Of a DNA stretch of 64,000 nucleotides, positions 55,371-62,904 are shown piece by piece. The notes below the pieces were generated by a model. That model did no database searches. It saw only the letters and a program-made list of their open reading frames with translations, and had not been told where the DNA came from. Positions within the stretch are counted from its first letter, which is position 1. Each line of letters opens with the position of its first letter. Source of the DNA: UPXZ01 sp047974405. GTDB taxonomy: Bacteria; Bacteroidota; Bacteroidia; Bacteroidales; Paludibacteraceae. The stretch is taken from contig JBKECI010000018.1 of assembly GCA_047974405.1 (NCBI GenBank), positions 116,726 to 180,725 of the forward strand, in the 5' to 3' direction. A program made the position numbers and the translations under genes.

Positions 55371-56024
55371 ATGAAATTGATAAAAAGATTTTTTGTAACA
55401 ATTATTTTACTGACAATTGTTTTCTCCGTTGATGCTCAATTAGGAATTAGGGCAGGACTGAATATGGCAAGCGAAATTACCTCTTTCAGTCAGCAGGGTT
55501 TGAAAAACAGTTTCAGCTCCGGCAATCTTACCGGATACCAAATTGGGTTGGTGTATCAAACCTATACCAAAGGGCTTGGTTTCGAAATCGGTACACTCCT
55601 CTCTCAAAAAGGGAGCGTATATCAATATAACGATGCAGAATCTGCCGAAAACAACTTGATAGAAGCTTACAAAGAGATAAATTGCGTAACCGTGCCTATA
55701 AATTTGAGATATCGGATTTCTACCGGCTCCATCGGTATTTTTGGTTTAGCCGGAGTTTATGGCGATTATGCTTTGAACGGAAAAACCGTTATCGAAGCTT
55801 TCAAGGTGGAAAGAAAAGAGTCGTTTGAAAATGCGATGGACAGAATTGATTATGGATACACACTCGGTGCAGGCATAGAGGTAATAAAAAAAGTACAACT
55901 TGGGTTTAACTGGAGCGCTGCACTCACCAAAAAAGACGCAAGCAAAGGGTTTTACGACCTCACAAACTATCGTCCCAAAACCACCTCAAAAATGTTTTCG
56001 GTAAATTTGACCTATTTATTCTAA
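55371..56024 (+). CDS. PorT-like outer-membrane beta-barrel protein
   Basis: A 217-residue protein with a signal peptide (MKLIKRFFVTIILLTIVFSVDAQ) and a barrel pattern: LGIRAGLNMASE at the start of the mature part, YQIGLVYQTYTKGLGFEIGTLLSQKGS, VPINLRYRIS, GIFGLAGVYGDYAL and the final MFSVNLTYLF ending in Phe. This is the PorT/OMP_b-brl_2 layout. Third gene of the envelope operon. Its last nine bases overlap the convergent YjbR-like gene. Confidence 0.82.
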   Translation: MKLIKRFFVTIILLTIVFSVDAQLGIRAGLNMASEITSFSQQGLKNSFSSGNLTGYQIGLVYQTYTKGLGFEIGTLLSQKGSVYQYNDAESAENNLIEAYKEINCVTVPINLRYRISTGSIGIFGLAGVYGDYALNGKTVIEAFKVERKESFENAMDRIDYGYTLGAGIEVIKKVQLGFNWSAALTKKDASKGFYDLTNYRPKTTSKMFSVNLTYLF

Positions 56025-56366
56025 CGCTCTACGTATTTTTTGAGGAAGCGATGATTTTATCAAATTGTAAGAGGCATCAATCCACCCTTTGACTTGGAGG
56101 GTGGTTATTTCTGATGTAACGAATACCGTATTCCAATGAACTTTATTTAGATGATAACCGGGCTTGACACAATTGTACCTTTCGCGAAGTTCTACAGCCA
56201 AATTGGGATGGCACTTTAGCGAAATGGAAGTTTCGGCAACATCCAAAGGGATAATGGCAAATATTTTTCCGCCCACTTTCATTACCAACGTAACATTATC
56301 AAAAGGAAAAGTCTCCTCCGCTCCCCGCAAAGACAAACAGTATTTGCGCAAATCTTCCACGTTCAT
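56016..56366 (-). CDS. MmcQ/YjbR family DNA-binding-fold protein
   Basis: A 116-residue protein of the MmcQ/YjbR family, which has a CyaY-like fold. Seen: LRKYCLSLRGAEETFPFDNVTLVMKVGGKIFAI, SLKCHPNLAVELRERY and PGYHLNKVHWNTVFV. The biochemical role is not established; it is often paired with other small DNA-related proteins. Its ATG overlaps the stop of the upstream winged-helix gene (ATGA), so the two are translationally coupled. Confidence 0.88.
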   Translation of the reverse strand: MNVEDLRKYCLSLRGAEETFPFDNVTLVMKVGGKIFAIIPLDVAETSISLKCHPNLAVELRERYNCVKPGYHLNKVHWNTVFVTSEITTLQVKGWIDASYNLIKSSLPQKIRRALE

Positions 56367-57403
56367 AATAGTATTTTTTTAAGATGGTTGATTTGATTAT
56401 TCACATTAATCGTCCTGTTTTCAAACCAATTAGTCTCTATTTCAACCGACTTTTTCACTGCTTTCTTTTTCCAAGTGCCTACAATTTGTCCGTCTTGTAC
56501 AATAATAGGGGTGAAAATACCATTTACCGAAACTGCTTTGCGATGATGTACGTTGTTTATGCAAACATGCTTTGATTTGTAACTGACCAAAAACTCATCG
56601 TAAGCAGGGAGCAGATGAATAGACGAGCGTTGAAGTTCTCTCTCTTTAATCTCGAAAGGGAAATAGTAAGTTTCCTCCCCTATGTTTAGTGAGTCAAACC
56701 TATGTCTCAATTCGTGGAGCGCCCATCGTATCTCTTTCAAAGTTAATCCCGACCACCATGCAAAATCAGCGATAGTAGCGGGAGCATGACTGTTGAAATA
56801 TCGTTGCGTGAGTTTAAGGATAGAATCTTCACGCGACAGCCGTTTTTTCTCCGGTACTTTTTCTTCGAGCAAAGCATAAGTTTGCAACCTGCCTGCCAAC
56901 GAACCACTGCATATCAGTTGCTCCATCTCTGCATACATCAAAAAGTGAGATAACCGATTTTCATCTGTTTTAATATTATTTTCTTTAAATACTTCAACAA
57001 TTTCTTTTCGCGAAAACTCTTTCCCCTGCAACTCTTTCTCTAGTAAAATATTGGCTTTGTACAATAATTTACTGTCCATTTCCAACTCACTATGCCGTCT
57101 TTTGATTATACGTCTGATAGGAGAAGACGTTAAATCTAGCATCCAATAAATATCTTCTCTGGAAACAATATGCCAGGTCGGACGCATCAAATGTGTTCTG
57201 ACTATATCGTTACTGTCAAATGCTTTTTCTGTCGATTTTACAGAGCCACCTTCACTGCGCAATACTATTGCTAGCAGCGCCATAGGTAAATCTTGTGCCT
57301 GTACAGCCCCCATCCACTCCACTACTTGTAGAGGCGAGGAGCAATGAGGTTTCGTAAGCTGCTGAGCGTGCAGCCGATGTATGGCAATATCCCGTAAGTT
57401 CAT
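56363..57403 (-). CDS. YcaQ-like winged-helix (HTH_42) protein
   Basis: A 346-residue protein of the HTH_42 family related to YcaQ/AlkX glycosylases that remove bulky or crosslinked bases. Visible parts are QLTKPHCSSPLQVVEWMGAVQAQD, TWHIVSREDIYWML and TIADFAWWSGLTLKEIRWAL, with LLPAYDEFLVSYKSK toward the end. A QxQ/D catalytic signature (VQAQD, residues about 34-38) is present as in the AlkX/AlkW group. This suggests DNA repair but the chemistry is inferred. It overlaps the MmcQ-like gene by four bases. Confidence 0.83.
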   Translation of the reverse strand: MNLRDIAIHRLHAQQLTKPHCSSPLQVVEWMGAVQAQDLPMALLAIVLRSEGGSVKSTEKAFDSNDIVRTHLMRPTWHIVSREDIYWMLDLTSSPIRRIIKRRHSELEMDSKLLYKANILLEKELQGKEFSRKEIVEVFKENNIKTDENRLSHFLMYAEMEQLICSGSLAGRLQTYALLEEKVPEKKRLSREDSILKLTQRYFNSHAPATIADFAWWSGLTLKEIRWALHELRHRFDSLNIGEETYYFPFEIKERELQRSSIHLLPAYDEFLVSYKSKHVCINNVHHRKAVSVNGIFTPIIVQDGQIVGTWKKKAVKKSVEIETNWFENRTINVNNQINHLKKILL

Positions 57404-57697
57404 ACAACAAAGATAGTCCTTTTAAATATATCTGCTTATTACTTCCACTCCTAAATTGTCAAACAAAATTATATTCAGAAAAATGTAATAAATTTATCCT
57501 GAAAACTCCTTCCTGTGCAGCTCAGATTTATCCTTTTGATATACTAAGTTTATATTGTCGAGAAGGCTTTGGAATAACGCTCAACACCGAATTTATTGTA
57601 ACAACACCGACTTTTGCGGTACCTTGTTTGTTTGTTTTCATTGTGCTATTAAGCAACTCTTCCCCCAAAAAAAAGAATCGGGATTAAACAAAAACTT

Positions 57698-57705
57698 TAC
57701 TTTTG
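57698..57705 (+). promoter_or_regulatory. Putative -7 box for metK
   Basis: TACTTTTG matches TAnnTTTG. The predicted start, about 57712, lies just before the riboswitch. No good -33. Confidence 0.6.
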
Positions 57706-57721
57706 TGTTTTATAACAAAAT

Positions 57722-57776
57722 AACGTGGATAGATTTGGACTGCTTGCAACCACAGGAAAAAATGCTAAATTGTAAC
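57722..57776 (+). ncRNA. Probable SAM-II riboswitch (metK leader)
   Basis: The region has the features of a SAM-II aptamer. A short P1 stem pairs GTGG (57725-57728) with CCAC (57750-57753). Its loop begins with GATTTG and ends with CTTGCAA. The 3' segment is purine-rich and ends in GCTAAA (57764-57769), which forms the pseudoknot in SAM-II. The order GATTT ... CTTGCAA, P1', AAA ... GCTAAA is the SAM-II plan, and the gene controlled, metK, makes SAM. The aptamer lies just after the -7 box. Only 4 bp of P1 are clear and the expression platform is not, so a covariance search is needed. Confidence 0.75.
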
Positions 57777-57891
57777 CAACTTTCCATTTTCTTCCATTTG
57801 ATAGTCCAATCTCCCCATACATTATTCATTCTTATGAGTTTACGCATTTATTTTGCTTGCGTTGCTTGTAGTATAAAAAAAACATATTGAC

Positions 57892-59172
57892 ATGGGATAT
57901 TTATTTTCTTCAGAGTCGGTGTCGGAAGGACACCCCGACAAAATTTCTGATCAAATTTCGGATGCAATTCTCGACAGTTTTTTGGCACAAGATGTCAATT
58001 CCAAAGTAGCTTGCGAAACCTTAGTAACTACCGGACAGGTAATCATAGCCGGTGAAGTTCATTCGCAGGCGTATGTAGATGTGCAAGCTATTGCACGGAA
58101 AGTTATCAACCGGATTGGCTATACAAAAAGCGACTATATGTTTGATGGTAATGCCTGTGGAATACTCTCCGCTTTGCACGAGCAATCCAAAGACATCAAC
58201 CGCGGTGTTGACCGAGAAGAACCTATGAGTCAGGGCGCCGGAGATCAAGGAATGATGTTTGGCTATGCCTGTAACGAGACGGTGAATTATATACCGATTG
58301 CACTCGACCTTTCGCATGCATTGGTCAAAGAGTTAGCTGCTATCCGCCGTGAAGGAAAAGAAATGAAGTATCTTCGTCCCGACTCTAAGTCGCAGATTAC
58401 CATTGAGTATGATGACAATAACAACCCCATTCGTGTACATACCATAGTTGTATCCACACAGCATGACGATTTTATCTTGCCTGGCGATGAAAAAGGGCAG
58501 GAGAGAGTCGATAGAGAGATGCTCGATATCATTAAAGAAGATGTTCGAAATATTCTGATACCCCGCGTGAAAACCAAAATACCACAATTTGCCCAACTTA
58601 TCAAAGACGATTATATATTGCACGTAAATCCTACCGGAAAGTTCGTTATTGGCGGTCCGCATGGAGATACGGGTTTGACAGGACGAAAAATCATCGTTGA
58701 CACCTACGGCGGAAAAGGGGCACACGGAGGAGGTGCTTTTTCGGGAAAAGACCCCTCGAAAGTAGACCGCTCCGCTGCTTATGCCGCACGGCATATTGCT
58801 AAAAATCTGGTAGCAGCTGGAGTGGCAAACGAAATACTCGTACAAGTAGCTTATGCCATTGGTATTGCCGAACCTATGAATATTTATGTCAATACATACG
58901 GAACTTCAAAAGTAAGCGAAACCGATGCGAAAATTGCCGGAAAAGTAAGTAAACTCTTTGATATGAGACCGCGTGCTATCGAAAAAAGACTTAGATTGCG
59001 TTATCCGATATACGAAGAAACAGCTACCTATGGACATGTAGGGCGTACTTCTATAAAGAAAGAAAAACTCTTTACCGATGCAAACGGCAAAGAATTTAAG
59101 AAAAATGTAGAACTTTTTACTTGGGAAAAATTGGATATGGTGGATGATATCAGAAAAGAATTTGGATTGTAA
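57892..59172 (+). CDS. metK: S-adenosylmethionine synthetase
   Basis: MetK makes SAM from methionine and ATP. The 426-residue protein starts MGYLFSSESVSEGHPDKISD, includes DQGMMFGYACNE, the ATP loop GPHGDTGLTGRKIIVDTYGG and GGGAFSGKDPSKVDRSAAY, and DAKIAGKVSKLFDMRP. All motifs are intact; the length is slightly above the usual 385-430 range for Bacteroidota. A probable SAM-II riboswitch lies upstream, giving feedback by the product, and a perfect hairpin terminates the transcript. Confidence 0.97.
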   Translation: MGYLFSSESVSEGHPDKISDQISDAILDSFLAQDVNSKVACETLVTTGQVIIAGEVHSQAYVDVQAIARKVINRIGYTKSDYMFDGNACGILSALHEQSKDINRGVDREEPMSQGAGDQGMMFGYACNETVNYIPIALDLSHALVKELAAIRREGKEMKYLRPDSKSQITIEYDDNNNPIRVHTIVVSTQHDDFILPGDEKGQERVDREMLDIIKEDVRNILIPRVKTKIPQFAQLIKDDYILHVNPTGKFVIGGPHGDTGLTGRKIIVDTYGGKGAHGGGAFSGKDPSKVDRSAAYAARHIAKNLVAAGVANEILVQVAYAIGIAEPMNIYVNTYGTSKVSETDAKIAGKVSKLFDMRPRAIEKRLRLRYPIYEETATYGHVGRTSIKKEKLFTDANGKEFKKNVELFTWEKLDMVDDIRKEFGL

Positions 59173-59203
59173 TTTGACATAAGTATAAAACTTTTAAAAG
59201 CAG

Positions 59204-59247
59204 GATATGCCAATTCTGACAAGGGAGCTTGTCAGAATTGGCATATC
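59204..59247 (+). terminator. Perfect 20-bp hairpin after metK
   Basis: GATATGCCAATTCTGACAAG (59204-59223) pairs perfectly with 59228-59247 around the loop GGAG. It starts 31 bases after the metK stop. The following bases are T-rich but not a clean T run. Most likely the metK terminator. Confidence 0.8.
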
Positions 59248-59377
59248 TCTTCATATTCTTGTCATTTTTTGTGTTGAAATAGATTATAAGAGACCTGTTG
59301 TTGTTGAAAAAAATGTATTTTAGTAAAGCAGTTTTTAAAAATAGATGTAGATATAAACTGTTTTGTAAAATTATGTC

Positions 59378-59385
59378 TATCTTTG
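59378..59385 (+). promoter_or_regulatory. Putative -7 box for the sugar/acyl locus
   Basis: TATCTTTG matches TAnnTTTG, 40 bases before the ATG at 59426. TTTG lies only 12 nt upstream, too close for a normal -33. Confidence 0.5.
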
Positions 59386-59425
59386 CGGAAATAATAAGCC
59401 AGTTTTTTTTTGAAAGATAATATAA

Positions 59426-59794
59426 ATGAGATATTTTTATATTTTTGCTACACTATTTTTTACCGTCTATGGACAGATTATTCTGAAATGGCGGATATCG
59501 AAGATGAACTGGCAACCCAAAACGGATACTCTTTGGATAGCCGTTACAGATTATATGAAATTTCTGTTCGACCCCTTTATTTTCTCCGGATTTTTGTCGG
59601 CTTTCGTTGCCTCCGTATTTTGGATGTTGGCTATGACCAAGTTTGAAATAACGCGTGCATATCCGTTTATGAGTTTATCGCCTGCTATTGTTTTTATTTT
59701 GGGGATTTGGCTGCTGAATGAACAATTTACGTGGGGAAAAGTTATAGGGTTGGGCTTGATTATTGTCGGTACGATTGTAACCGTACGATTTTAA
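59426..59794 (+). CDS. EamA/SMR-like small membrane protein (ArnE-type)
   Basis: A 122-residue protein with four membrane segments, of the small multidrug resistance/EamA half-size type. Seen: YGQIILKWRISKM near the first segment, FSGFLSAFVASVFWMLAMTK, EITRAYPFMSLSPAIVFILGIWLLNEQFTWGKVIGLGLIIVGTIVTVRF. Next to a glycosyltransferase of the GtrB/ArnC kind, the best reading is a flippase subunit for a sugar linked to undecaprenyl phosphate, as in ArnE/ArnF. It precedes that gene by eight bases. Confidence 0.83.
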   Translation: MRYFYIFATLFFTVYGQIILKWRISKMNWQPKTDTLWIAVTDYMKFLFDPFIFSGFLSAFVASVFWMLAMTKFEITRAYPFMSLSPAIVFILGIWLLNEQFTWGKVIGLGLIIVGTIVTVRF

Positions 59795-59802
59795 CTGAAA
59801 AT

Positions 59803-60732
59803 ATGGAACATGCAATTCACATATCTGTTGTTTCTCCGGTTTATAGGGCAGAAAATATTGTTTCGGAACTTGTGAAACAGGTAAAAGAAGCTGTTTCGCC
59901 CATTAGCGAAGATTTTGAGATTATTTTGGTCAACGATGCTTCGCCCGACAATTCGTGGGGCAAAATTGCCGAAGAGTGTAGTAAGGATAAGCGTGTGAAA
60001 GGGATAGACCTAAGTCGCAATTTTGGGCAGCATTATGCGATTACCGCCGGACTGCAATATGCAAAAGGCGAATGGGTAGTGGTAATGGATTGCGACTTGC
60101 AGGACAGACCGGACGAAATACCCAATTTGTATGGGAAAGCCCAAGAGGGGTGGGATATAGTCTATGCAAGAAGAACAAAAAGGAAAGATAAATTTATTAA
60201 GAATACAACATCTCTGATATTTAATAAAGTATTTGCTTATTTAAGCGGTATTAAGCAGGATAACGTAGCTAATTTTGGAATTTATCATTCATTAGTAATT
60301 TCAGAATACAACAAGATGAAAGAGTACGCGCGCTCTTTTGGTAGTTTAAACCGTTATCTGGGTTTTCGAACTTGTGTTTTGGATGTTAAACACTGAGGGA
60401 GATTTGAAGGCAATAGATCTAATACATTTTCAAAACTACTGAGATTAACGTCCGACGTTATACTGTCAAACAGTAACAAACCTTTGAAACTGACCGTAAA
60501 ATTCGGTTTTATTGTTTCGTTTCTCTCATTGTTGCTTGCTGTTTACAATGTATTTGCTCATTATCTGGGTATTATTACGGTTCCGGGCTTTACCACAACT
60601 ATTTTTTCCATTTGGTTTGTCGGAGGATTGATTCTTTTAGTGTTGGGGATAGTTGGTTTATATATTGGGAAAATATTTGATCAAGTGAAAGGACGGCAGT
60701 TGTATGTTGTATCTAAAGAACTCAATATTTGA
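59803..60732 (+). pseudogene. GtrB/ArnC-like glycosyltransferase, interrupted by in-frame TGA
   Basis: A family 2 glycosyltransferase frame of 309 codons before its final stop, with one internal stop. From the ATG at 59803 the GT-A domain has ISVVSPVYRAENIV, ILVNDASPDNSW, RNFGQHYAITAGLQYAKGEW and the metal motif MDCDLQDRP. A TGA at 60394-60396 is codon 198, after DVKH. The same frame continues with NTFSKLLRLTSDVILS, then two membrane segments (FGFIVSFLSLLLAVYNVFAH; GLILLVLGIVGLYIGKIF), exactly the C-terminal half of GtrB/ArnC. No frameshift is needed. The first part alone lacks the membrane domain. The natural function would be transfer of a sugar to undecaprenyl phosphate. A base-call error would also explain it. 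Confidence 0.85.
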
Positions 60733-61257
60733 ATGGAAATATCGAAATACGGTGTTACTCTGAGAAGAATAACTGTTGATAAGATTGAAATGATTCGTCA
60801 ATGGCGTAATGATCCGAAAATTGTAAAATTTATGGAGTTTAAAGAATTTATCACTCCTGAAATGCAAGAAGTCTGGTTTGAAAAGATAAATAATGAACAA
60901 AATTATTTTTTTCTTATTATTATTGACAATCAGGAGATTGGACTGATTAATGTGAAAGATATAGACTCACGACAGTTGGAAGGAGAGGCGGGTATATTTA
61001 TATATGATGATAATTATTACAATTCAACCGCTTCATTTCAGGCAAGTTTTGCGTTATACGACTTTTGTTTCGATACGCTAAGACTTGACAGAGTTGTTGC
61101 GCATATATTAAAAGAAAATAAGCGAGCGATAAAATTTAACAAATTGATTGGTTATAAAATAGTCAGTGGACAGGATGATGTTAAAAACCAGCTCTACTAT
61201 CTAATTAAAAGTGAGTATCAGAATGTCAAAAAGGATTTTATAACCCTTTTTGACTAA
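60733..61257 (+). CDS. GNAT-family N-acetyltransferase
   Basis: A 174-residue acetyltransferase of the RimJ/RimL-like GNAT group. Seen: ITVDKIEMIRQWRNDPKIVKFMEF at the N-terminus, FFLIIIDNQEIGLINVKDID, and the CoA-binding end FDTLRLDRVVAHILKENKRAIKFNKLIGYKI. In such loci, GNAT enzymes N-acylate amino sugars, so it could use an acyl carrier protein or CoA. Its ATG directly follows the glycosyltransferase stop (60732/60733). The ACP remnant is 20 bases downstream. Confidence 0.87.
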   Translation: MEISKYGVTLRRITVDKIEMIRQWRNDPKIVKFMEFKEFITPEMQEVWFEKINNEQNYFFLIIIDNQEIGLINVKDIDSRQLEGEAGIFIYDDNYYNSTASFQASFALYDFCFDTLRLDRVVAHILKENKRAIKFNKLIGYKIVSGQDDVKNQLYYLIKSEYQNVKKDFITLFD

Positions 61258-61277
61258 ATAAATTAATTTCTCAAACT

Positions 61278-61508
61278 ATGGACAAACAAGAATTTATCAA
61301 GAATTTCGGTAATCAGTTTGATGATACCGATACTTCTGTATTTACAATGGATACTCGTTTTAGAGTCGAGGAAGAGTGGTCGTAGTTAGTGGCTCTGTCT
61401 GTGCTGAATATGATTGCCATGAAATACGAGGTAAAGCTCAATCCGTATGAAATGAAAAAAACGCAGACGATACAGGAATTGTATGATTTAGTATTGTCTA
61501 AAAAATAG
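61278..61508 (+). pseudogene. Acyl carrier protein, stop codon at the phosphopantetheine serine position
   Basis: A frame of 76 codons, the normal size of an acyl carrier protein, starting at the ATG at 61278 (MDKQEFIKNFGNQFDDTD). At codon 36 (61383-61385) there is TAG, in the string EEEWS-stop-LVALSVLN. ACPs of this kind read EEWSSLTALS there, and the second Ser carries phosphopantetheine (the DSL site of other ACPs). A single change from TCG to TAG would give this. The frame goes on with MIAMKYEVKLN and TIQELYDLVLSKK, so the rest is still ACP-like. As written it cannot make a working ACP. Confidence 0.8.
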
Positions 61509-61524
61509 ATATAATGATTCAACA

Positions 61525-62529
61525 ATGAAAGCATATATCAAGGCTATATCATACGTTCTTCCCGACAAAACTGTTACTAACGATGATTTGGTAAAGGAAT
61601 TTCCCGAATGGACAGTAGAAAAAATTGCAGGGAAAGTAGGTGTAGAAGAGAGACACGTAGCGGCTGAAAATGAAACAGCAGCCGATTTGGGTGTGAAAGC
61701 AGCCGAAAATCTATTTTCTGAACACAAGATAGATAAAGATAGTATTGATTTTGTTTTATTTTGCACCCAAAGTCCTGATTATTTTCTTCCCACATCTGCC
61801 TGTTTGATACAAGAAAGATTGAGTTTAAGAACCGATATAGGAGCATTAGATTTTAATTTGGGTTGTTCCGGTTATGTTTACGGACTCTCATTGGCAAAAG
61901 GATTAATCGCTGCTAATGTGGCGCAAAATATTCTGTTAATCACAGCCGAAACTTACAACAAACACATTCATCCAAAAGACAAAGGAAACCGCACTATTTT
62001 TGGAGATGCGGCGGCAGCCACGTTGATAGGTAAAGAAGGATTTGCCGAGATAAGAGAATTTTCCCTGGGTACCGACGGGAAAGGCGCTGAAAACCTGATG
62101 GTCAAGAAAGGCGGCTTGCGTTATCCTGAATCATTGAATGATATCGTTTTTGAGGAGAATGGTAGTCCTAAATCATCCGATCATCTTTTTATGGATGGCG
62201 GAGCAATTTTTAATTTCACCTCAGACGCTGTTCCTGTGTTAGTAGATAAGGTGTTAGAAAAAAACAACTTAAAATTGGAAGATATAAATTTGGTTGTATT
62301 TCATCAGGCAAATAAATATATGATGAATTACCTGCGTAAGTTGATAGGCATTGACTCTGAAAATTTTTATATTTATTTGGAAAAAGTTGGAAATACTGTT
62401 TCATCAACCATTCCTATTGCATTGTATCACGCGCAAGTGGAAGAGAAGTTGAAAGGCAATGTTCTGTTGGCCGGCTTTGGTGTGGGCTATTCGTGGGGCG
62501 GGGTGATTTTAAGAATTAGAGAGACTTGA
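61525..62529 (+). CDS. 3-oxoacyl-ACP synthase III family protein (FabH-like)
   Basis: A 334-residue ketoacyl synthase III. The catalytic triad is intact: Cys114 in FNLGCSGYVYGL, His260 in VVFHQANKY and Asn290 in VGNTVSST. The C-terminal GFGVGYSWGGVILRI is typical. Its position right after the ACP remnant (16 bases) and beside an acyltransferase suggests that it makes a short or branched acyl group for sugar modification, not the general fatty acid starter. It is the largest intact gene of the locus. Confidence 0.9.
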   Translation: MKAYIKAISYVLPDKTVTNDDLVKEFPEWTVEKIAGKVGVEERHVAAENETAADLGVKAAENLFSEHKIDKDSIDFVLFCTQSPDYFLPTSACLIQERLSLRTDIGALDFNLGCSGYVYGLSLAKGLIAANVAQNILLITAETYNKHIHPKDKGNRTIFGDAAAATLIGKEGFAEIREFSLGTDGKGAENLMVKKGGLRYPESLNDIVFEENGSPKSSDHLFMDGGAIFNFTSDAVPVLVDKVLEKNNLKLEDINLVVFHQANKYMMNYLRKLIGIDSENFYIYLEKVGNTVSSTIPIALYHAQVEEKLKGNVLLAGFGVGYSWGGVILRIRET

Positions 62530-62554
62530 TGGCTTTATAAATAGTAATCTTGAT

Positions 62555-62833
62555 ATGAAAGGTATAGGAAAAGTTTATTTTCTTAATTTGAACGGATTAC
62601 GATTTATTGCTGCATTTATGGTAATAATCCATCATTTGGATCAACTGTTATTCAATTTTCAAAGACCTAACCAATGGAATAACCCGACAATACAATCGAT
62701 TGATCACTTGGGTGTTACTTTGTTTTTTGTGTTGAGCGGATTTCTAATAACTTATTTGTTGCTTTATCTTACCGGCAAAGAAACCAAATACATCAAACAA
62801 GCGGAAGAAACGGGAAGAATTCGATGGGAGTGA
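62555..62833 (+). pseudogene. Acyltransferase 3 family, N-terminal fragment
   Basis: Only 92 residues remain of a membrane acyltransferase of the OafA/acyltransferase_3 family, normally about 350-400. The first part is normal: LNLNGLRFIAAFMVIIHHLD with the conserved His and GVTLFFVLSGFLITYLLL. After about 80 residues it turns into a polar stretch (GKETKYIKQAEETGRIRWE) and stops. The sequence downstream has no continuation in any frame up to the next gene. The enzyme is truncated and must be inactive. Confidence 0.85.
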
Positions 62834-62857
62834 AAGTGTTTATTTGCAATGAATATA

Positions 62858-62889
62858 TTTGTTTATTTTGATTGAATGAATTATCTTTG
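62858..62889 (+). promoter_or_regulatory. Promoter of the second DUF4143 ATPase gene
   Basis: TTTG (62858-62861), 20 nt, TATCTTTG (62882-62889): consensus. The ATG is 16 bases after the box. Confidence 0.8.
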
Positions 62890-62904
62890 TTGCAAAATAG
62901 AACA

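Larger units (their letters stand above)
57404..57891. other. Leader region of metK
   Basis: A 488-base region without a supported protein gene. It holds a -7 box at 57698, the probable SAM-II riboswitch at 57722-57776, and about 115 bases between aptamer and metK. A frame open from 57555 to 57890 crosses promoter and riboswitch and is not a real full-length gene; its last 18 codons from an ATG at 57834 (MSLRIYFACVACSIKKTY) stop one base before the metK ATG and might couple translation. Confidence 0.6.

Noticed and set aside
57555..57890. Plus-strand 111-codon ORF before metK
   Set aside because: It runs through the -7 box and the riboswitch-like element and has no protein-like composition; only its last 18 codons might matter.
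59362..59385. TTTG/TATCTTTG as a full promoter
   Set aside because: Spacing is only 12 nt, so only the -7 box is kept.
60394..60396. Reassignment of TGA to a sense codon
   Set aside because: TGA is the natural end of putA, recF, NDH-2, nhaA and DedA genes here, so it is an ordinary stop.
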